The notes beneath the pieces are model-generated. The model ran no database searches. It was not told the origin of the DNA and saw only the letters and a program-made list of their open reading frames with translations. A DNA stretch of 64,000 nt from Poecilobothrus nobilitatus (lineage: Eukaryota; Arthropoda; Insecta; Diptera; Dolichopodidae): positions 35,981,398-36,045,397 of the forward strand of contig OX352773.1 of the NCBI GenBank assembly GCA_947095535.1. Reading direction: 5' to 3'. The translations under genes were made by a program, and so were the position numbers. Each line of letters starts with the position of its first letter. Within the stretch, counting starts at the first letter, position 1. This document shows positions 39,026-50,240 of this stretch, piece after piece.

Positions 39026-40586
39026 TCTAATATTTATTTAGTTATTTACAATCTAACATCAAAAATTTGTCTAATTATACAAGAAATTAAAATTTTGTTT
39101 TAAAATAGATACAAAACAATAGAGAACTTAAATTGACAAAATAAACATACTTTTAGGAGGAATTTAGTGGTGTTATCGAGCCGTAAATAAGAAAAACGAA
39201 ATATTACCGAAAGGATTACTGACAACAAGCTGACGGTTTATTATACCATCTAAATTAATTATGTAAAAGCATTGAATATTAAATGCATATAATACTTTTG
39301 TTTTTCTTTCCTTTTTGTATTCCTATCCTGTGTTATTTTACTGCTGTTAAGAGTTAAAATGTCAGTGTATTCATCTTTTTAAAATCATCATATTCCTTGG
39401 AAAAGCAACTCATTAAAATAAAATAATATGTATGCAACTTTTTTCTTTTACTTATCCAAATTATTACCTTTTCCATTTTTTTTTGTTTATTTTAATTTTT
39501 TTTTTTTAAATTTAATTCAAATTTTTTGTTACATTACAAAAGAGTACGTTATAATATATGTCCGTATGTACATGGTATAATAAATATGTCATTACATTTG
39601 TGATACTCTAAAAGAGAAGAATATGAAAAAGTTATAAAAATATTTTATTTTTATTCAGAATTAAATTCTGAAACGATTTAGCTATGTGCTTCTATCCGTA
39701 CGGTAGCTGAAATTTTAAAGGATGCAGAGATTCTGAAATATTTTCCATTTCATTTTCATATGAATACCAGTTATTCTATTGAATTTAAATAAATTCGACC
39801 CTTTGTATTTGCCATTATCTTAGAGTTAGAAAAACAATCCTTGAAACTACACACACTCTTCTTCGTTAAACTATAGGTAAATTTGTATTTGTGTTCTTAT
39901 GCTATGTTTTTTTACACTCAAAAGTATTAAAATTGTGTTCTTTGGTTTTCAAAATTATTATTATATTCATAAAAATGGTAGATTTATATTATATACCCAA
40001 CATATTTATTGTACTGAGGACAATATAAAGAAATGTGTGAATAAGTAAAGAAAAGAAAAAAATTGAAAAAAAAAAAACTGATAAAATTTTCACCCTCAAT
40101 GAAAACCATAAATATTTGGTATAAAAAAGAGGACAGTGGAGAATAAAAAAAAATTAATCTTTGGAAAAAGTATTGAAATTTTATAAGTATTATGAACGGG
40201 TGTTTTTAATCCTTTCATTGAAAAAGGAAAAATATTGTTTTGACTTTCAACTTGTATAAATTGTATAGATTTCTTGCTTTCTCATACATTTTAATTGCAA
40301 TTTCAAAGAAACAAAAATATATATAATATATTGTATATATTTCTTATATTATATACATATGAACATATTTCTTGTTTTTCAAAAATACTAAAGAACAAAT
40401 AATTACGATTTTAAGTGATTTAATAAAAATAAAAATTATAATTATAGAAACAGTGGAACAGTTTAAAAGTATAGAAATAAAATAAATATATGGAAAATTC
40501 TTAAAGGTATTACCATATTATGAAAATTAATATCCGTAGAAATGTGATACTTTAACAAATCTAAAATGAGAAAAAAAAACCTTAAC
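39026..40586. other. AT-rich noncoding DNA
   Basis: A mixed-composition patch at about 39160-39250 and another at 39660-39870 lack splice or ORF support. The second weakly resembles the right part of repeat family R2. Confidence 0.5.
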
Positions 40587-40659
40587 TGGAGATGCGGGGC
40601 ATCGATCCCCGTACCTCTCACATGCTAAGCGAGCGCTCTACCATCTGAGCTACATCCCC
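40587..40659 (-). tRNA. tRNA-Ala (AGC), copy 2
   Basis: Identical to copy 1 over all 73 nt, including both internal promoter boxes, the AGC anticodon loop and discriminator A. A T9 terminator begins 7 nt after the 3' end on the minus strand. The 5' flank shares a weak, gapped resemblance with the flank of copy 3 (a GGGTCAT...AAC word), which hints at an old duplication. Confidence 0.97.
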
Positions 40660-41296
40660 ATATTAAAAACACCTTATTGCATTGAAATTAAAAGTTTAAA
40701 ATTTGTAGAAAACAGTCTTTATTTTTGGATTAATGTTTAAATTGCATTTTTTATTTAACTTAATTAACAATTATTTTGACTGGGTCATCAAACCGTTAAT
40801 ATAAATAATAAATTTTGAATTGTGGCATTCATGTTAAAATATTATTTAAACAAGTTTAATTTTTGATATTGTATTAAAATCGATAATATGTATTATAAAT
40901 TAGTTAAAATAAATATTTCAATTGGTAGAATACAAATTTCATTTTCCTAATTATTATTTTGTATTTTTTTTTCAATTAATTCAACAATTAAAAAAAAATC
41001 CAAATAAGCTGATCTTATGCTAGGTATAATTAAAATTTAAATAATTAATATTCGATTTATTTAAAAAATTTTTTTGAACAATTTAATTTTCAATTCCTTT
41101 CATTATTAATTGATTTTTAAAAATAATTTTAAACATATGAATAAATAATTTAATTTTATTTGTTTATTCAATTTTTTTTTTAGACTAAGATTTGACGATA
41201 GTATATATATACTTGAAAATTATCATCCTAAATATATGCAATATATTTATGAAAAATTCTATAAATCACATTTTATTGTATTTTTTTTTTTGCAAG

Positions 41297-41344
41297 GTTA
41301 CTCTGAAATCATCGAATGAAACTATAGAAGCGGGACTTGTATGA
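41297..41344 (+). other. Weak exon-like island
   Basis: A T-run and AAG-type acceptor (TTTTTTTTTTTGCAAG) end at 41296. The next bases are GC-enriched and read VTLKSSNETIEAGLV before TGA at 41342-41344. A usable donor CTT/GTATGA at 41338/41339 would instead give a 42-nt internal exon of 14 codons. AAG acceptors are less common than CAG/TAG, and the stretch is short, so chance is likely. Confidence 0.2.
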
Positions 41345-41661
41345 GTCTTCAATGAGTGTATGAAACTTCATTTTTTTAACTATATAATATGTTATATATG
41401 ATCTTGTGCTGAATGGTGAAAGAGTTAAGTTGGGAAATAAAAATTGATTTCAAATTACAATTTCAACATTTTATACATATACAATAGACAAATTCTTATT
41501 CTTAAACAATAGGTAAATTCTCTTACATTCTTTTTTTAAGATTTTTCTTAGTCATATTTAAATCTACACAGAGCTAATAACATACATATAAATGTTAACA
41601 ACTAACAAATAAAATAATTGAAAACTGTTTTTCATAATAATCGTAAACGATAGTTAATAAT

Positions 41662-42056
41662 GTTTGCGTTCCTTTTACAGATTAAATTACTCTTTTCTAC
41701 TCCTAACAACACCAGCCTTTGAGAGAGATTATGTAGGAGTAAATACGATTAATCTGACTCTGTAGTAAAATAATAATCATTTTAATAAGAATACTAATAC
41801 TAATAATAATAGCTGCTGCAGTGACCGTGGAGGTTGCTTTCAATAATTACCTTCGCAGGTAAGGATTTCATCCCATTATATTGCCTAAAAAGGAGGTGGG
41901 TTTATTCAGTAATAATCTGACACTTCCAAAGGAAAATTCTTGATGTCTTTGAAATATTCCCACCTCCCTTAGAAAAAAAAAATACGATTATATTAAATTA
42001 GTGTTCCATTTACCAACTACTCTCAACCATTCTTTTTGTGTAAAAGGAATGCAAAC
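41662..42056. mobile_element. 395-bp MITE with 18-bp inverted ends
   Basis: The terminal inverted repeats are GTTTGCGTTCCTTTTACA (41662-41679) and TGTAAAAGGAATGCAAAC (42039-42056), with one mismatch. The flanks AATAAT (41656-41661) and AATAAT (42057-42062) may be a 6-bp target-site duplication, though a 3-bp duplication fits as well. The interior contains a stem-loop with GGAGGTGGG and CCCACCTCC arms; that 120-bp block recurs inverted at 60226-60347. There is no ORF. It is absent from the paralogous segment at 46.7-47.8 kb, which supports an insertion. Confidence 0.7.
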
Positions 42057-43074
42057 AATAATAACTTATTAACAATGACTTATTTTAGGTAGCTTATTTA
42101 GTCTAATACTGACTTTTTTTTATTTATGACTGACGGCTGCACATTTTGTTTTCCAAAAAATAAAATAAAAATATTATTAAAAAGAGAAAAACTAAAATTT
42201 TCAAATAAAACTTTTTTTTGTCAAACAGTATAAATAATAATCAAAGTTCAAATTTAATTTAAATAATGTAATTTAAATAACCTAATTCAAATATTAATTT
42301 CAATAACTTAATTTAATTGAATTATTATTTCTAATTTTAATAATTCAAAATTTTATTTGAAAAAAAAATTTGTTTGTTTTTAATTTATATTAACTCCAAA
42401 TAGATTTTATGAAAATAATTTTTGAGATGAAATGAAATTTTTAAATTACTTACAAATATGAGACAGTGGCGCTCAATTTATAGTTAGAAAGAATTAACGG
42501 TCACTCTATCAAATAATAGTACGTATTCCTTTATTGTATTAAAAATAAAATGCTTTAAACTTTAAAAAATATAAAACATTTGAGAAGGGAAAAAAAATTT
42601 AAATTAGCCTATTAAAAGAAATGAACATTTACAAAATTTGAAAACTATCTTAAAAAGTAATTCTTTAGAAAAGTAAATCAACTTAAAGTTAAATGGTTTT
42701 TCATTTAAGAATTTTGAAATAATAGTTCTTAGAACTCTAATAAAATCATGTCAACAAAACTATATGTTATTGATTTATTTGTAAATCTTATTACATCTCC
42801 TTAAGGTGTATTTAGAATTTGTAAAGAAACAAAATTAAAAAGAAATTGTTAATCTAATTAGAATCCGCTTCAATTTCTTTAATAATTATTTTGATATTTT
42901 ATGTTATATTTAGTTGGAATTGCATAATGAAATGGTACTTGTTTTTATTATGATCCAGTCACGGGATTCGAACTTTTGCTACTTTTATTGTAAATCAATT
43001 ACAGAGCGAATTCTTAATAAAATAATGGAACATTATTGCAATTTTTAATATAAAAGCTAAATAATGGAAAAAAT

Positions 43075-43147
43075 TGGAGATGCGGGGCATCGATCCCCGT
43101 ACCTCTCACATGCTAAGCGAGCGCTCTACCATCTGAGCTACATCCCC
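43075..43147 (-). tRNA. tRNA-Ala (AGC), copy 3
   Basis: Identical to the other three copies. A T6 terminator starts immediately after the discriminator region on the minus strand. It lies in segmental duplication copy I. About 60-115 bases beyond its 3' end there is a B-box-like word GTTCGAATCCCGT (minus strand, near 42960-42975) that is also kept in copy II as GTTCGAATCCGG. This may be the remnant of a second tRNA-like unit. Confidence 0.97.
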
Positions 43148-43440
43148 ATATATTTGTAATGCAATACTTTTTAAATAAGAGCTTTACAATTTTTTTTTTT
43201 TTTAAATAAATAAATTTTATTTAAAATTTTTATTAATTCAATTTACCGAGGGTCATTTAACTTTTATCGTTTTATTTAATTTCGAATTGTTAAAGTAAAA
43301 GTAAAAGAAAAGCTGTTTTTAAAAGTTTTTTCTTTGGATTATGCTAAAAAAAAATTAATTATATTGGAAATATTTTTAAATTAATTAATTGAAAAGATAT
43401 TTAGTACAATTTAAAAATACCTTATTAGTATCTTATTTCG

Positions 43441-44314
43441 TATTAAATTATGAATATTCGAGGTTAGAATTTTTAAACTTTTTTAATGCATAAAGGTTTA
43501 AAAATGATGATACAAAGTGTACTTTGTTTCCTTTCCCTCTTTTATTTTTTTAAAGTATTCAAGAGAAGCAAGAGTAATCAAAGTAAGTGTACTGACCCAA
43601 TTCATACTTTGAAAAGTTGCTTTCAAATTTTTCATGAGTCATTTTTCGTGTAAAGTATAAATAAACATTTTTTATTGGGTTTAATAAAATAAACCAAAAG
43701 TATAGTTATTTTCTTTTCTTAAACATAAAATAATATTATGATCTAGAAAAGTTACGGAAAATCTTATTTATTTAAAGAATTTATTATTAAAATATTTACA
43801 ATAGAGTTACAAGAAAGCGTAATCTTTATAACGTAAAATTTTATTTCTGTATAATAAGGCACACTTAAGTACTCACCACAATAGGTACACTTTTTTTTTT
43901 AAATTTCTCCAATAAATTTTTCTTCACACAATTTTTAAATTTTAAAATAACAAACAAACTTTGTACGTTAAAATGTCAAAATATTCAAATGTGAAACTGT
44001 TAAAGTATTCACAGCTAATAATCTAAATAGAAAATTCGTCAAATCGTTATTTTGTTTCGTTCAGTTACTTTGAGTACTTTGTAAATTTAGTTGAAGTATA
44101 TGATAAGAAATAATGTAGTTTATTTCAATTGTCAAAGTTTTCGAAGAAAGTAAATGATGCAAAGTAAGTTTTGGGTTATCACCTTAATGGTTTAGGCATA
44201 GTTTCTTCCAATTTTTGAAAACTATTGAACTAACTAATTAACAAAATAAGCTACTACCAAATACTAATCTGGTAAATTAACAAATCAATAATGGAAATAG
44301 ATGAAAGTTGAAAA
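43441..44314. other. AT-rich noncoding DNA
   Basis: No ORF or repeat recognised between the end of the duplicated segment and the hAT-like MITE. Confidence 0.6.
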
Positions 44315-44501
44315 CTGGGTTGTAAATAGGCTAAATCAATTGGCAAATTCAACTTATCCCTCAACTCAAAATTGAGTCCGCTCAACCTGTAAGTGAGCGT
44401 ATGTTAATTGCTAAAATTATGAGCGCACCTAATATTTGAGCAAACTAAAAGTTTAAATTGAAGGATGAGTTGAATCGAAATTTCAGCTTTTTACAACCCT
44501 G
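44315..44501. mobile_element. hAT-like MITE with 8-bp target-site duplication
   Basis: The ends read CTGGGTTGTAAA (44315-44326) and TTTACAACCCTG (44490-44501). Extended similarity runs inward (TTCAACTTATCC versus the mirrored TTCAACTCATCC). Flanking 8-mers GTTGAAAA (44307-44314) and GTTAAAAA (44502-44509) match at 7 of 8 positions. CAGGGTTG-type ends plus an 8-bp duplication are characteristic of the hAT superfamily. The element is 187 bp with no ORF, so it is non-autonomous. Confidence 0.75.
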
Positions 44502-44955
44502 GTTAAAAATATGTAATGAATGATTACATACATATTTTATCAGTTTAATAAAATATCACTGTATTTCATTTGTATAAACATTATATTATTTATAGGCATT
44601 TATAATAATATATTTATAAACAAATATTTTGTATTTTCCTAATATTAATTAAATTCAAAAGAATTTTTTTTTTTTTTTTCTGTACAAAATTAAATATTTT
44701 ATTCTCTAATAATTTTTCATAAATCAATTTAAATTTGTTACATATACCTTTGTATTTATATTTTTATAAGTATTTATACATTATTTAATGTTTATTTTAT
44801 TTATAAATATGTAAGTATGTATTAAATGAAGTAATTACCATTATAATACAATTAACATCCATCATAATTTTTTATATGAGATTAAATAATAGAAAATTAT
44901 AATTCATATTTATTTATACATATGTATGTGCAATGTATATATAAAAAAGTAAATA

Positions 44956-44998
44956 TAAATAAATAAATAAATAAATAAATAAATTATTATTATTATTA
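44956..44998 (+). repeat. (AAAT)n followed by (TTA)n microsatellite
   Basis: About seven AAAT units are followed directly by TTATTATTATTATTA. A plain simple-sequence tract. Confidence 0.85.
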
Positions 44999-45308
44999 CG
45001 AAAAAGATTATATGGAATAAATTTTAATATATGAATTTTACGTTTTACGTTATACCAAGCACAATAACCGCTTAAAATTACGTTCTTTTATTGTTTTTGT
45101 TTTTTTTATTGCTTAATTCTCTTTAACAAAAGGGATATGAACATAATTAAATTTATATATATATATAGATATAATTATATTTCTTTATTACACGACAACA
45201 CTTAAGTGGAATTTTAAGGATATTAGAATTAAGTATGAGATTTAAATAAAAATTTTCTTTTTTTTTGGAATTATATACACTTAATTGTGTTTATAATATA
45301 AAGTTTTT

Positions 45309-45314
<6 letters not shown>

Positions 45315-45345
<31 letters not shown>
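45315..45345 (+). repeat. (TA)15 microsatellite
   Basis: An uninterrupted TA dinucleotide run, one of the longest in the window. Confidence 0.9.
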
Positions 45346-45348
<3 letters not shown>

Positions 45349-45673
45349 TTGGTTATTGTCCTTGGTTCGGTTAATTTATTCACATTAAAATGATGGTTAT
45401 AAAATTTGAAAAGATGACATTTTTTTTCGTCTCATGTTAAAGAAAATCATGACAAAAAATTAATGAAAAGCTTGTAAATACGTGTATATATACTATATAT
45501 ATGTATAAATACTATTATACATCATATAAATTTTTAAATTTGTTTTAGTGTAAAAAAACATGAATTAAATTTGTTTTTGCCAATTATAAACTAGTCAAGA
45601 AAGTTTTATTTTATCATATTGTTACTTTCTTTTTATAAATAAAACTATAAGGATATTTTTATCCTTTTATTAT

Positions 45674-46444
45674 TATACCCTACACATTAAGTATAGGGTA
45701 TATTAACTTTGGTATGGTGTTTGTAACCATCAAAAGGAAGCGAGTTAGGTATAGATATGTATATATATTCTGAATAAGGATCACCGTCTGAGTCGATTTA
45801 GCGATGTCCATCCGTCGTCCGTCCGTCCGTACGCACGATAACTCAAAAAATAATGATGGTATCTTGATGAAATTTATACTGTAGGTTAACAATGACTAAG
45901 GTAAGGCGGGGATTGTAAATGGGCGAAATCGGACCATGCGTTCGAGTACCTCCCATACAACTCCCAAAACCGAACAAGCATATCTTCGAAATTAATAAAG
46001 ACAGAAACTTCAAATTTTGTACAAGAGTGTTGTTTCCTGAATCCCTGATTTGTCCAAAATTTAAGATGAATTAGAATGGTTGTTCGGGTATCTGCCACAC
46101 AACTCCTAAGAACAAAACAAGCATATCTTCGAAATTAATATATATATAAACTTGAAATTTGACATAAGAATGTTCTACCCTGTTGATGTCTCTAAAGTTT
46201 GAGATGAATTGGGGTGGTGGTCCGCGTGTCTTCACACACTTCCCAAGATCTAACAATCATATTTTCGAATTTAATAAAGATAGAAACCTGAAATTTTGTA
46301 TAAAGGTTGTAACAGCATTTATTTTTTTTAGCTTGTATTAAATACCTAACTAAAATAACTTATGGATTTTTAATTTAATTTGAATTTTTTAGGTGTAGGG
46401 TATAAATAAGTCGGTTGCATCGACTTACTGTTATTTTTACTTGT
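45674..46444 (-). mobile_element. Helentron/DINE-like element, three internal units (inverted copy)
   Basis: This is the reverse-oriented relative of 15458-16512. It begins TATACCCTACACATTAAGTA (right-end palindrome) and contains CGTCCGTCCGTCCGTACG. Internal units carry CTTCGAAATTAATA at about 45984 and 46127, plus a diverged unit near 46263. It ends with the CGACTT/AAGTCG hairpin and TTACTTGT at 46437-46444. It has three internal units against five in the other copy, so protomer number varies. Frames at 45680-45892, 45886-46098 and 46071-46256 are repeat translations. No transposase. Confidence 0.6.
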
Positions 46445-46709
46445 TGTGATATACATTATGGTACTTTTATTTAAAATTGACAATATCTGTATATTTTTAT
46501 AACATATAATTGATAAATAAAATCTAATAATTTAGTAGGACAATCTGCTGATATAAAGATTTTCTCAACTAATAAAACATATTGAATATAACATTTTATT
46601 TTTAATATTTAGATTGTTTTTTCATTTATGAATGTGTGCCATTAATTTTAATATTTAATTGCAAGGGTGAATGTAATTGAAAAATTAAAGGGTGAATCAA
46701 ATTTTAGGG

Positions 46710-47840
46710 TTGGGAACAGATATTTTATACATACAATAGGCAAAACTTCATTCTTGTGTGACATAGGCAAATTCTATTACATTCTATTTTTTAAGATTTT
46801 CTGTACAAATAAAATTGTAATTATTTGTAAACATTATAATGTAATTTAAATAACTTAATTCAAATATAAGTTTCTTAATTTAATTGAATTATTATTTATA
46901 TTTTTAATAAATCAAAATTTCATTTAAAAAATACTAAATTTGCTTGTTTTTAATTTATATCAACTCCAAATAAATTTTATGAAAATAATTTTTGAGATGA
47001 AATAAAATTAATAAATTACTTACAAATAGACAGGGGCATTCAATTTATCGTTAGAGACAATTAGCGCTTGCTGAAATTGGTACATCAGTTCAAAGTCTTT
47101 CATTTGAGAATTTTGGAATAATATTTTGAATATCTAATCTATTAAATTTTCTTAACAAAATAAACATTAATAATTTTTTAAATCTTATTATCATTATTCA
47201 ACTTCTTAATGTTTATGTAGCGTAGAAAATCTTTTATAAATTTAATTATAATCAGATTAAGTAATTATCATTTTGACATTTTTTGTTACATTTATTTGTG
47301 TTGTATTAATGGTATATATACATAATATAATAATACACCAACCGGATTCGAACTAAAGCTAATATTGTTGTAAATCAATTACAGAGTGAATTTTTAACCT
47401 ACTTAAATGATATAGTTCTTAATTTTTAAGTTAAGTATTGTAAAAAAAATTTTTAAAATTGGAGATGCGGGGCATCGATCCCCGTACCTCTCACATGCTA
47501 AGCGAGCGCTCTACCATCTGAGCTACATCCCCATGTACTTGTAATGCAATATTTCTGAAATTAAAGCTTCACAATTTTTTTTTTTTTGTTTAAATTTTAT
47601 TTTAAATTTTTATTAATTCAATTTACCTGGGGTCCATTAACTTTTGTCGTTTTATTTGATTTGGAATTATTAAAGTAAAGGTGAAAAATCTGTTTGAAAG
47701 TGAAAAAATGTAAAAAATACTGAACAAAAAAAAAAAAAAAATTATTATATTGAAAATATTTTTAAATTCATAAATTGAGAAGATATTTAGTAAAATTTAA
47801 CAGGTTGTTTATTCCTAAATTATTTTATATTAAATTATGG
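46710..47840. repeat. Segmental duplication carrying tRNA-Ala, copy II
   Basis: Colinear with 41461-43440 but lacking the ~700-bp insertion region. The junction is at about 46805-46836, where the sequence runs directly from TTTTTTAAGATTTTCTG into TAATGTAATTTAAATAACTT. The frame at 46667-46849 spans this block and is not a gene. Confidence 0.75.
47460..47532 (-). tRNA. tRNA-Ala (AGC), copy 4
   Basis: The full 73 nt are identical to copies 1-3, with A and B boxes intact. A T4 run and then a T8 run follow on the minus strand within 20 nt of the 3' end. It lies in segmental duplication copy II. Perfect identity of the tRNA inside diverged flanks points to selection or gene conversion on a functional gene. 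Confidence 0.97.
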
Positions 47841-49769
47841 ATAGTTGGAGTTTAATTGATTTAATAATATACTCTTTAATGAGAATAACATTTTTAAAAA
47901 TGATGAATTATACTTTAATGTATAAAACCGAAGCAACAACTTAACTTAGAAAACGGACTACTAAATAAATAAATTTGATGATTTAAAGGACTAGAAGACA
48001 AATCAAGATACATGTAGGGATTTTCTTAACTGAAAAAAAAAAAATTGAATTAAACATTTATTAAATATATTTGGATACTTTATCTTTCCATGAATACAAG
48101 TCATTCATCTTAATATTTATTAGCTCGGTGTTAAAGGGGGATAGTAATTGAAAATTTTTTGTTATGATACATATTTTGGATAATCGATACTGTAAATAAA
48201 TTTCGAGTTTTAATTTTTTGAAATGATATTTTAAAGTGTATTTGTAAAAAAGTTTAACTCAGCTTAAATAGAAGAAATAATTCTACAATAAATGGTATAT
48301 TGATATTTGACTTCTGATATTGATATCACGTAAGTTAATTAAAATATCCTTTTCATTAATTCAAGCAATTTAGAAAGAAATCTTAAGAGTGCAAAAAATT
48401 TTAATTACTTATTGTTATTCAAAAAAAAAAAAAAAAAAAAACAAATAAAAAAAATATTAATTAACTTATTGTGTTACAAAACGAAAAAATTAATTTTTAT
48501 TAAATTTAGCATTTGTTAGTTATACATTAATTTAAATTTCATCAAAAAATGCAAAATAAATTTCTAAATGTAATTATAATATTTTAAATTGAAAGCTAAA
48601 AATGTTAATGTTAAAAAAATTTTATTCAGATTTTTAAGTGAATATTTTATTTGTATTATCTTTTTTTTTATAAATTTTAAATTGCATTACGATAACAATG
48701 TTTGATTTTCATATATTTAATATATAAATGTATATATATATATTCATATATTAAATAAAATACAAAATAAAATCAATTAAAATTATTTATTTTGTTGCTA
48801 TTTTTATAAAAAGAAAGAAAAGAAATCAAGAAGAATAGTAAAAAAAAAAAAATACGTTAAAAAACTTTGACTTTTTCTATTCATTTTTCAATCTTAAAAC
48901 AAACAAAAAAAAAATTATGTCCTTGAAAATTTTTTTTCAATTTTATTGCTGCTCTCTTTTAGAACATCCATTATTTTTATTTAAAATGAACAACAAATAC
49001 ACAATTTTCAGTTGATCCTTTTAAGTTTTTTTTGTTTTTTTTGTTTTTTTTGTTTTTTTTTTAAAAGCCTACGGTAAGGATTTAAAATTTGTGAACGGTC
49101 TGATAACTGTTTACAAAGAAAATAAAAAATAGAAAAGATTAAATAAGGAACAGAGTAAAAACAAAAAAAAAACTGGAGGAATAAAAATAAAAATTAAAAA
49201 AACAATAATAAAATAAATATAAGACAATATAAAATGAAAAAAAAAAGTAAATTATTTTGTAGCTTTTGTCATTTCACCACCTTCCTACAACATCAACATC
49301 CTTCCATTAAATTTTCTTTATCATAATATAAAAGAGAAAAAACCAAAGAATTTTTTATACAACGGATGTGATAAATGTTGAATGAAAAAAGATATTTATC
49401 TATCTAGGTAGGTGTCACCTATATTTCTTTTTTCTATAGAAAAAGATGGGTTAATTTATAATGATTTTATTTTTGTACATAAAAATTTTTTAAAACAGTA
49501 ATTGTTTAGTATAGTAAGGGAATAAATTTATTTTATATATTATATTATATATATGTATGTTTTGTTAACGAAGGCTGTACTGAAATGTTTTAATAAAAAA
49601 TTTGTCAGATTTGATATTGTACTCGAAAATTTGTAGATGCAATGTATATATTTTTTATTTTTCTCTCTGTTACAATGAAAGTGTTTTTTGAATAATCGTC
49701 AAAAAACTAAATTTTTATTTAATGATTGGTTTGTGTCTCTAATCGATTTTTGTTTTTTTTTTTTACGAG
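47841..49769. other. AT-rich noncoding DNA
   Basis: No gene seen. A T-rich tract of T7-8G units lies at about 49025-49062. A short perfect palindrome TAGGTG-T-CACCTA lies near 49409-49421. Confidence 0.6.
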
Positions 49770-49810
49770 GGTCCGCGCAAAACTTCAAAAGTCATCTAAA
49801 AGAAATGCAC
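49770..49810 (+). other. Candidate exon A (helical segment)
   Basis: A long T-run and acceptor (TTTTTTTTACGAG) end at 49769. The following ~70 bp are strikingly GC-richer than the flanks (GGTCCGCGC...). After two leading bases it reads SAQNFKSHLKEMH up to a donor CAC/GTGATT at 49810/49811. If not spliced, the frame continues VILPNSVGL to TAA at 49838-49840 as a terminal exon. The phase-0 end matches the phase-0 start of candidate exon B at 51146. No family is recognised, and fragments this short can be chance. Confidence 0.25.
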
Positions 49811-50052
49811 GTGATTCTGCCGAATAGTGTTGGACTTTAACCAACCAAAGCCACCCCCTTTTTAAACCAAACTTTAGGTTAGAACATTTAATACAAATAT
49901 ACCGTTTGGTTTACAGAATAGGTATTTCAGCACAATTTCAATAATTTGTTAGTTAGAAAGGAATTACCGAAAAATTAGAACGGATAAAAATTAATGTTAT
50001 TATGATAAGAAAAGAATTTTGATGAATAAAAGCAATATGGTAGCACTATAAA

Positions 50053-50240
50053 ATTTTTTTTACCGCATGTTCCTGCAACATAAATGTGACAAGGAAATTA
50101 CACAGCCCTTCTTTTTCAGGCGTGGCTGTAAATGTCGTAAGGTGGAATTATTCTTACGACGTGTGTGGGTTCGAACCCACACTCCTTCATTGTTTTTATA
50201 ATGTTTTAATATTCTTTTACTCACTAGGCCATTGAGGCCC
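50053..50240 (-). mobile_element. tRNA-derived SINE, copy 4, with target-site duplication
   Basis: The minus-strand head at 50240 (GGGCCTCAATGGCCTAGTGA) has B box GGTTCGAACCC. The body matches the family (CTTACGACATTTACAGCCAC, GGGCTGTGTAATTTCC), and a short A-rich tail lies at 50053-50060. The flanks GCACTATAAA (50043-50052) and GAACTATAAA (50241-50250) form a 10-bp duplication with one mismatch. The A box is mutated (TGGCCTAGTGAG), so this copy is probably weakly or not transcribed. Confidence 0.87.

Larger units (their letters stand above)
41461..43440. repeat. Segmental duplication carrying tRNA-Ala, copy I
   Basis: Blocks at 41471-41545 and 42267-43440 align in the same order and orientation with 46718-46800 and 46837-47840. 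Landmarks include TAATTTAATTGAATTATTAT, AACTCCAAATAGATTTTATG, TGTAAATCAATTACAGAG, the tRNA itself and TTTTTATTAATTCAATTTAC. Flank identity is visibly lower than within the tRNA. Copy I has ~700 extra bases at 41560-42266, more than half of which is the MITE at 41662-42056. That places this insertion after the duplication. Confidence 0.75.

Noticed and set aside
39660..39880. Weak similarity to the right part of repeat family R2
   Set aside because: Only scattered words match (TCTGAAAT, a TACC word, a CACACTCTTCTTCGTTAAACT-like segment); not enough to call a copy by eye. The same goes for 35690-35720.
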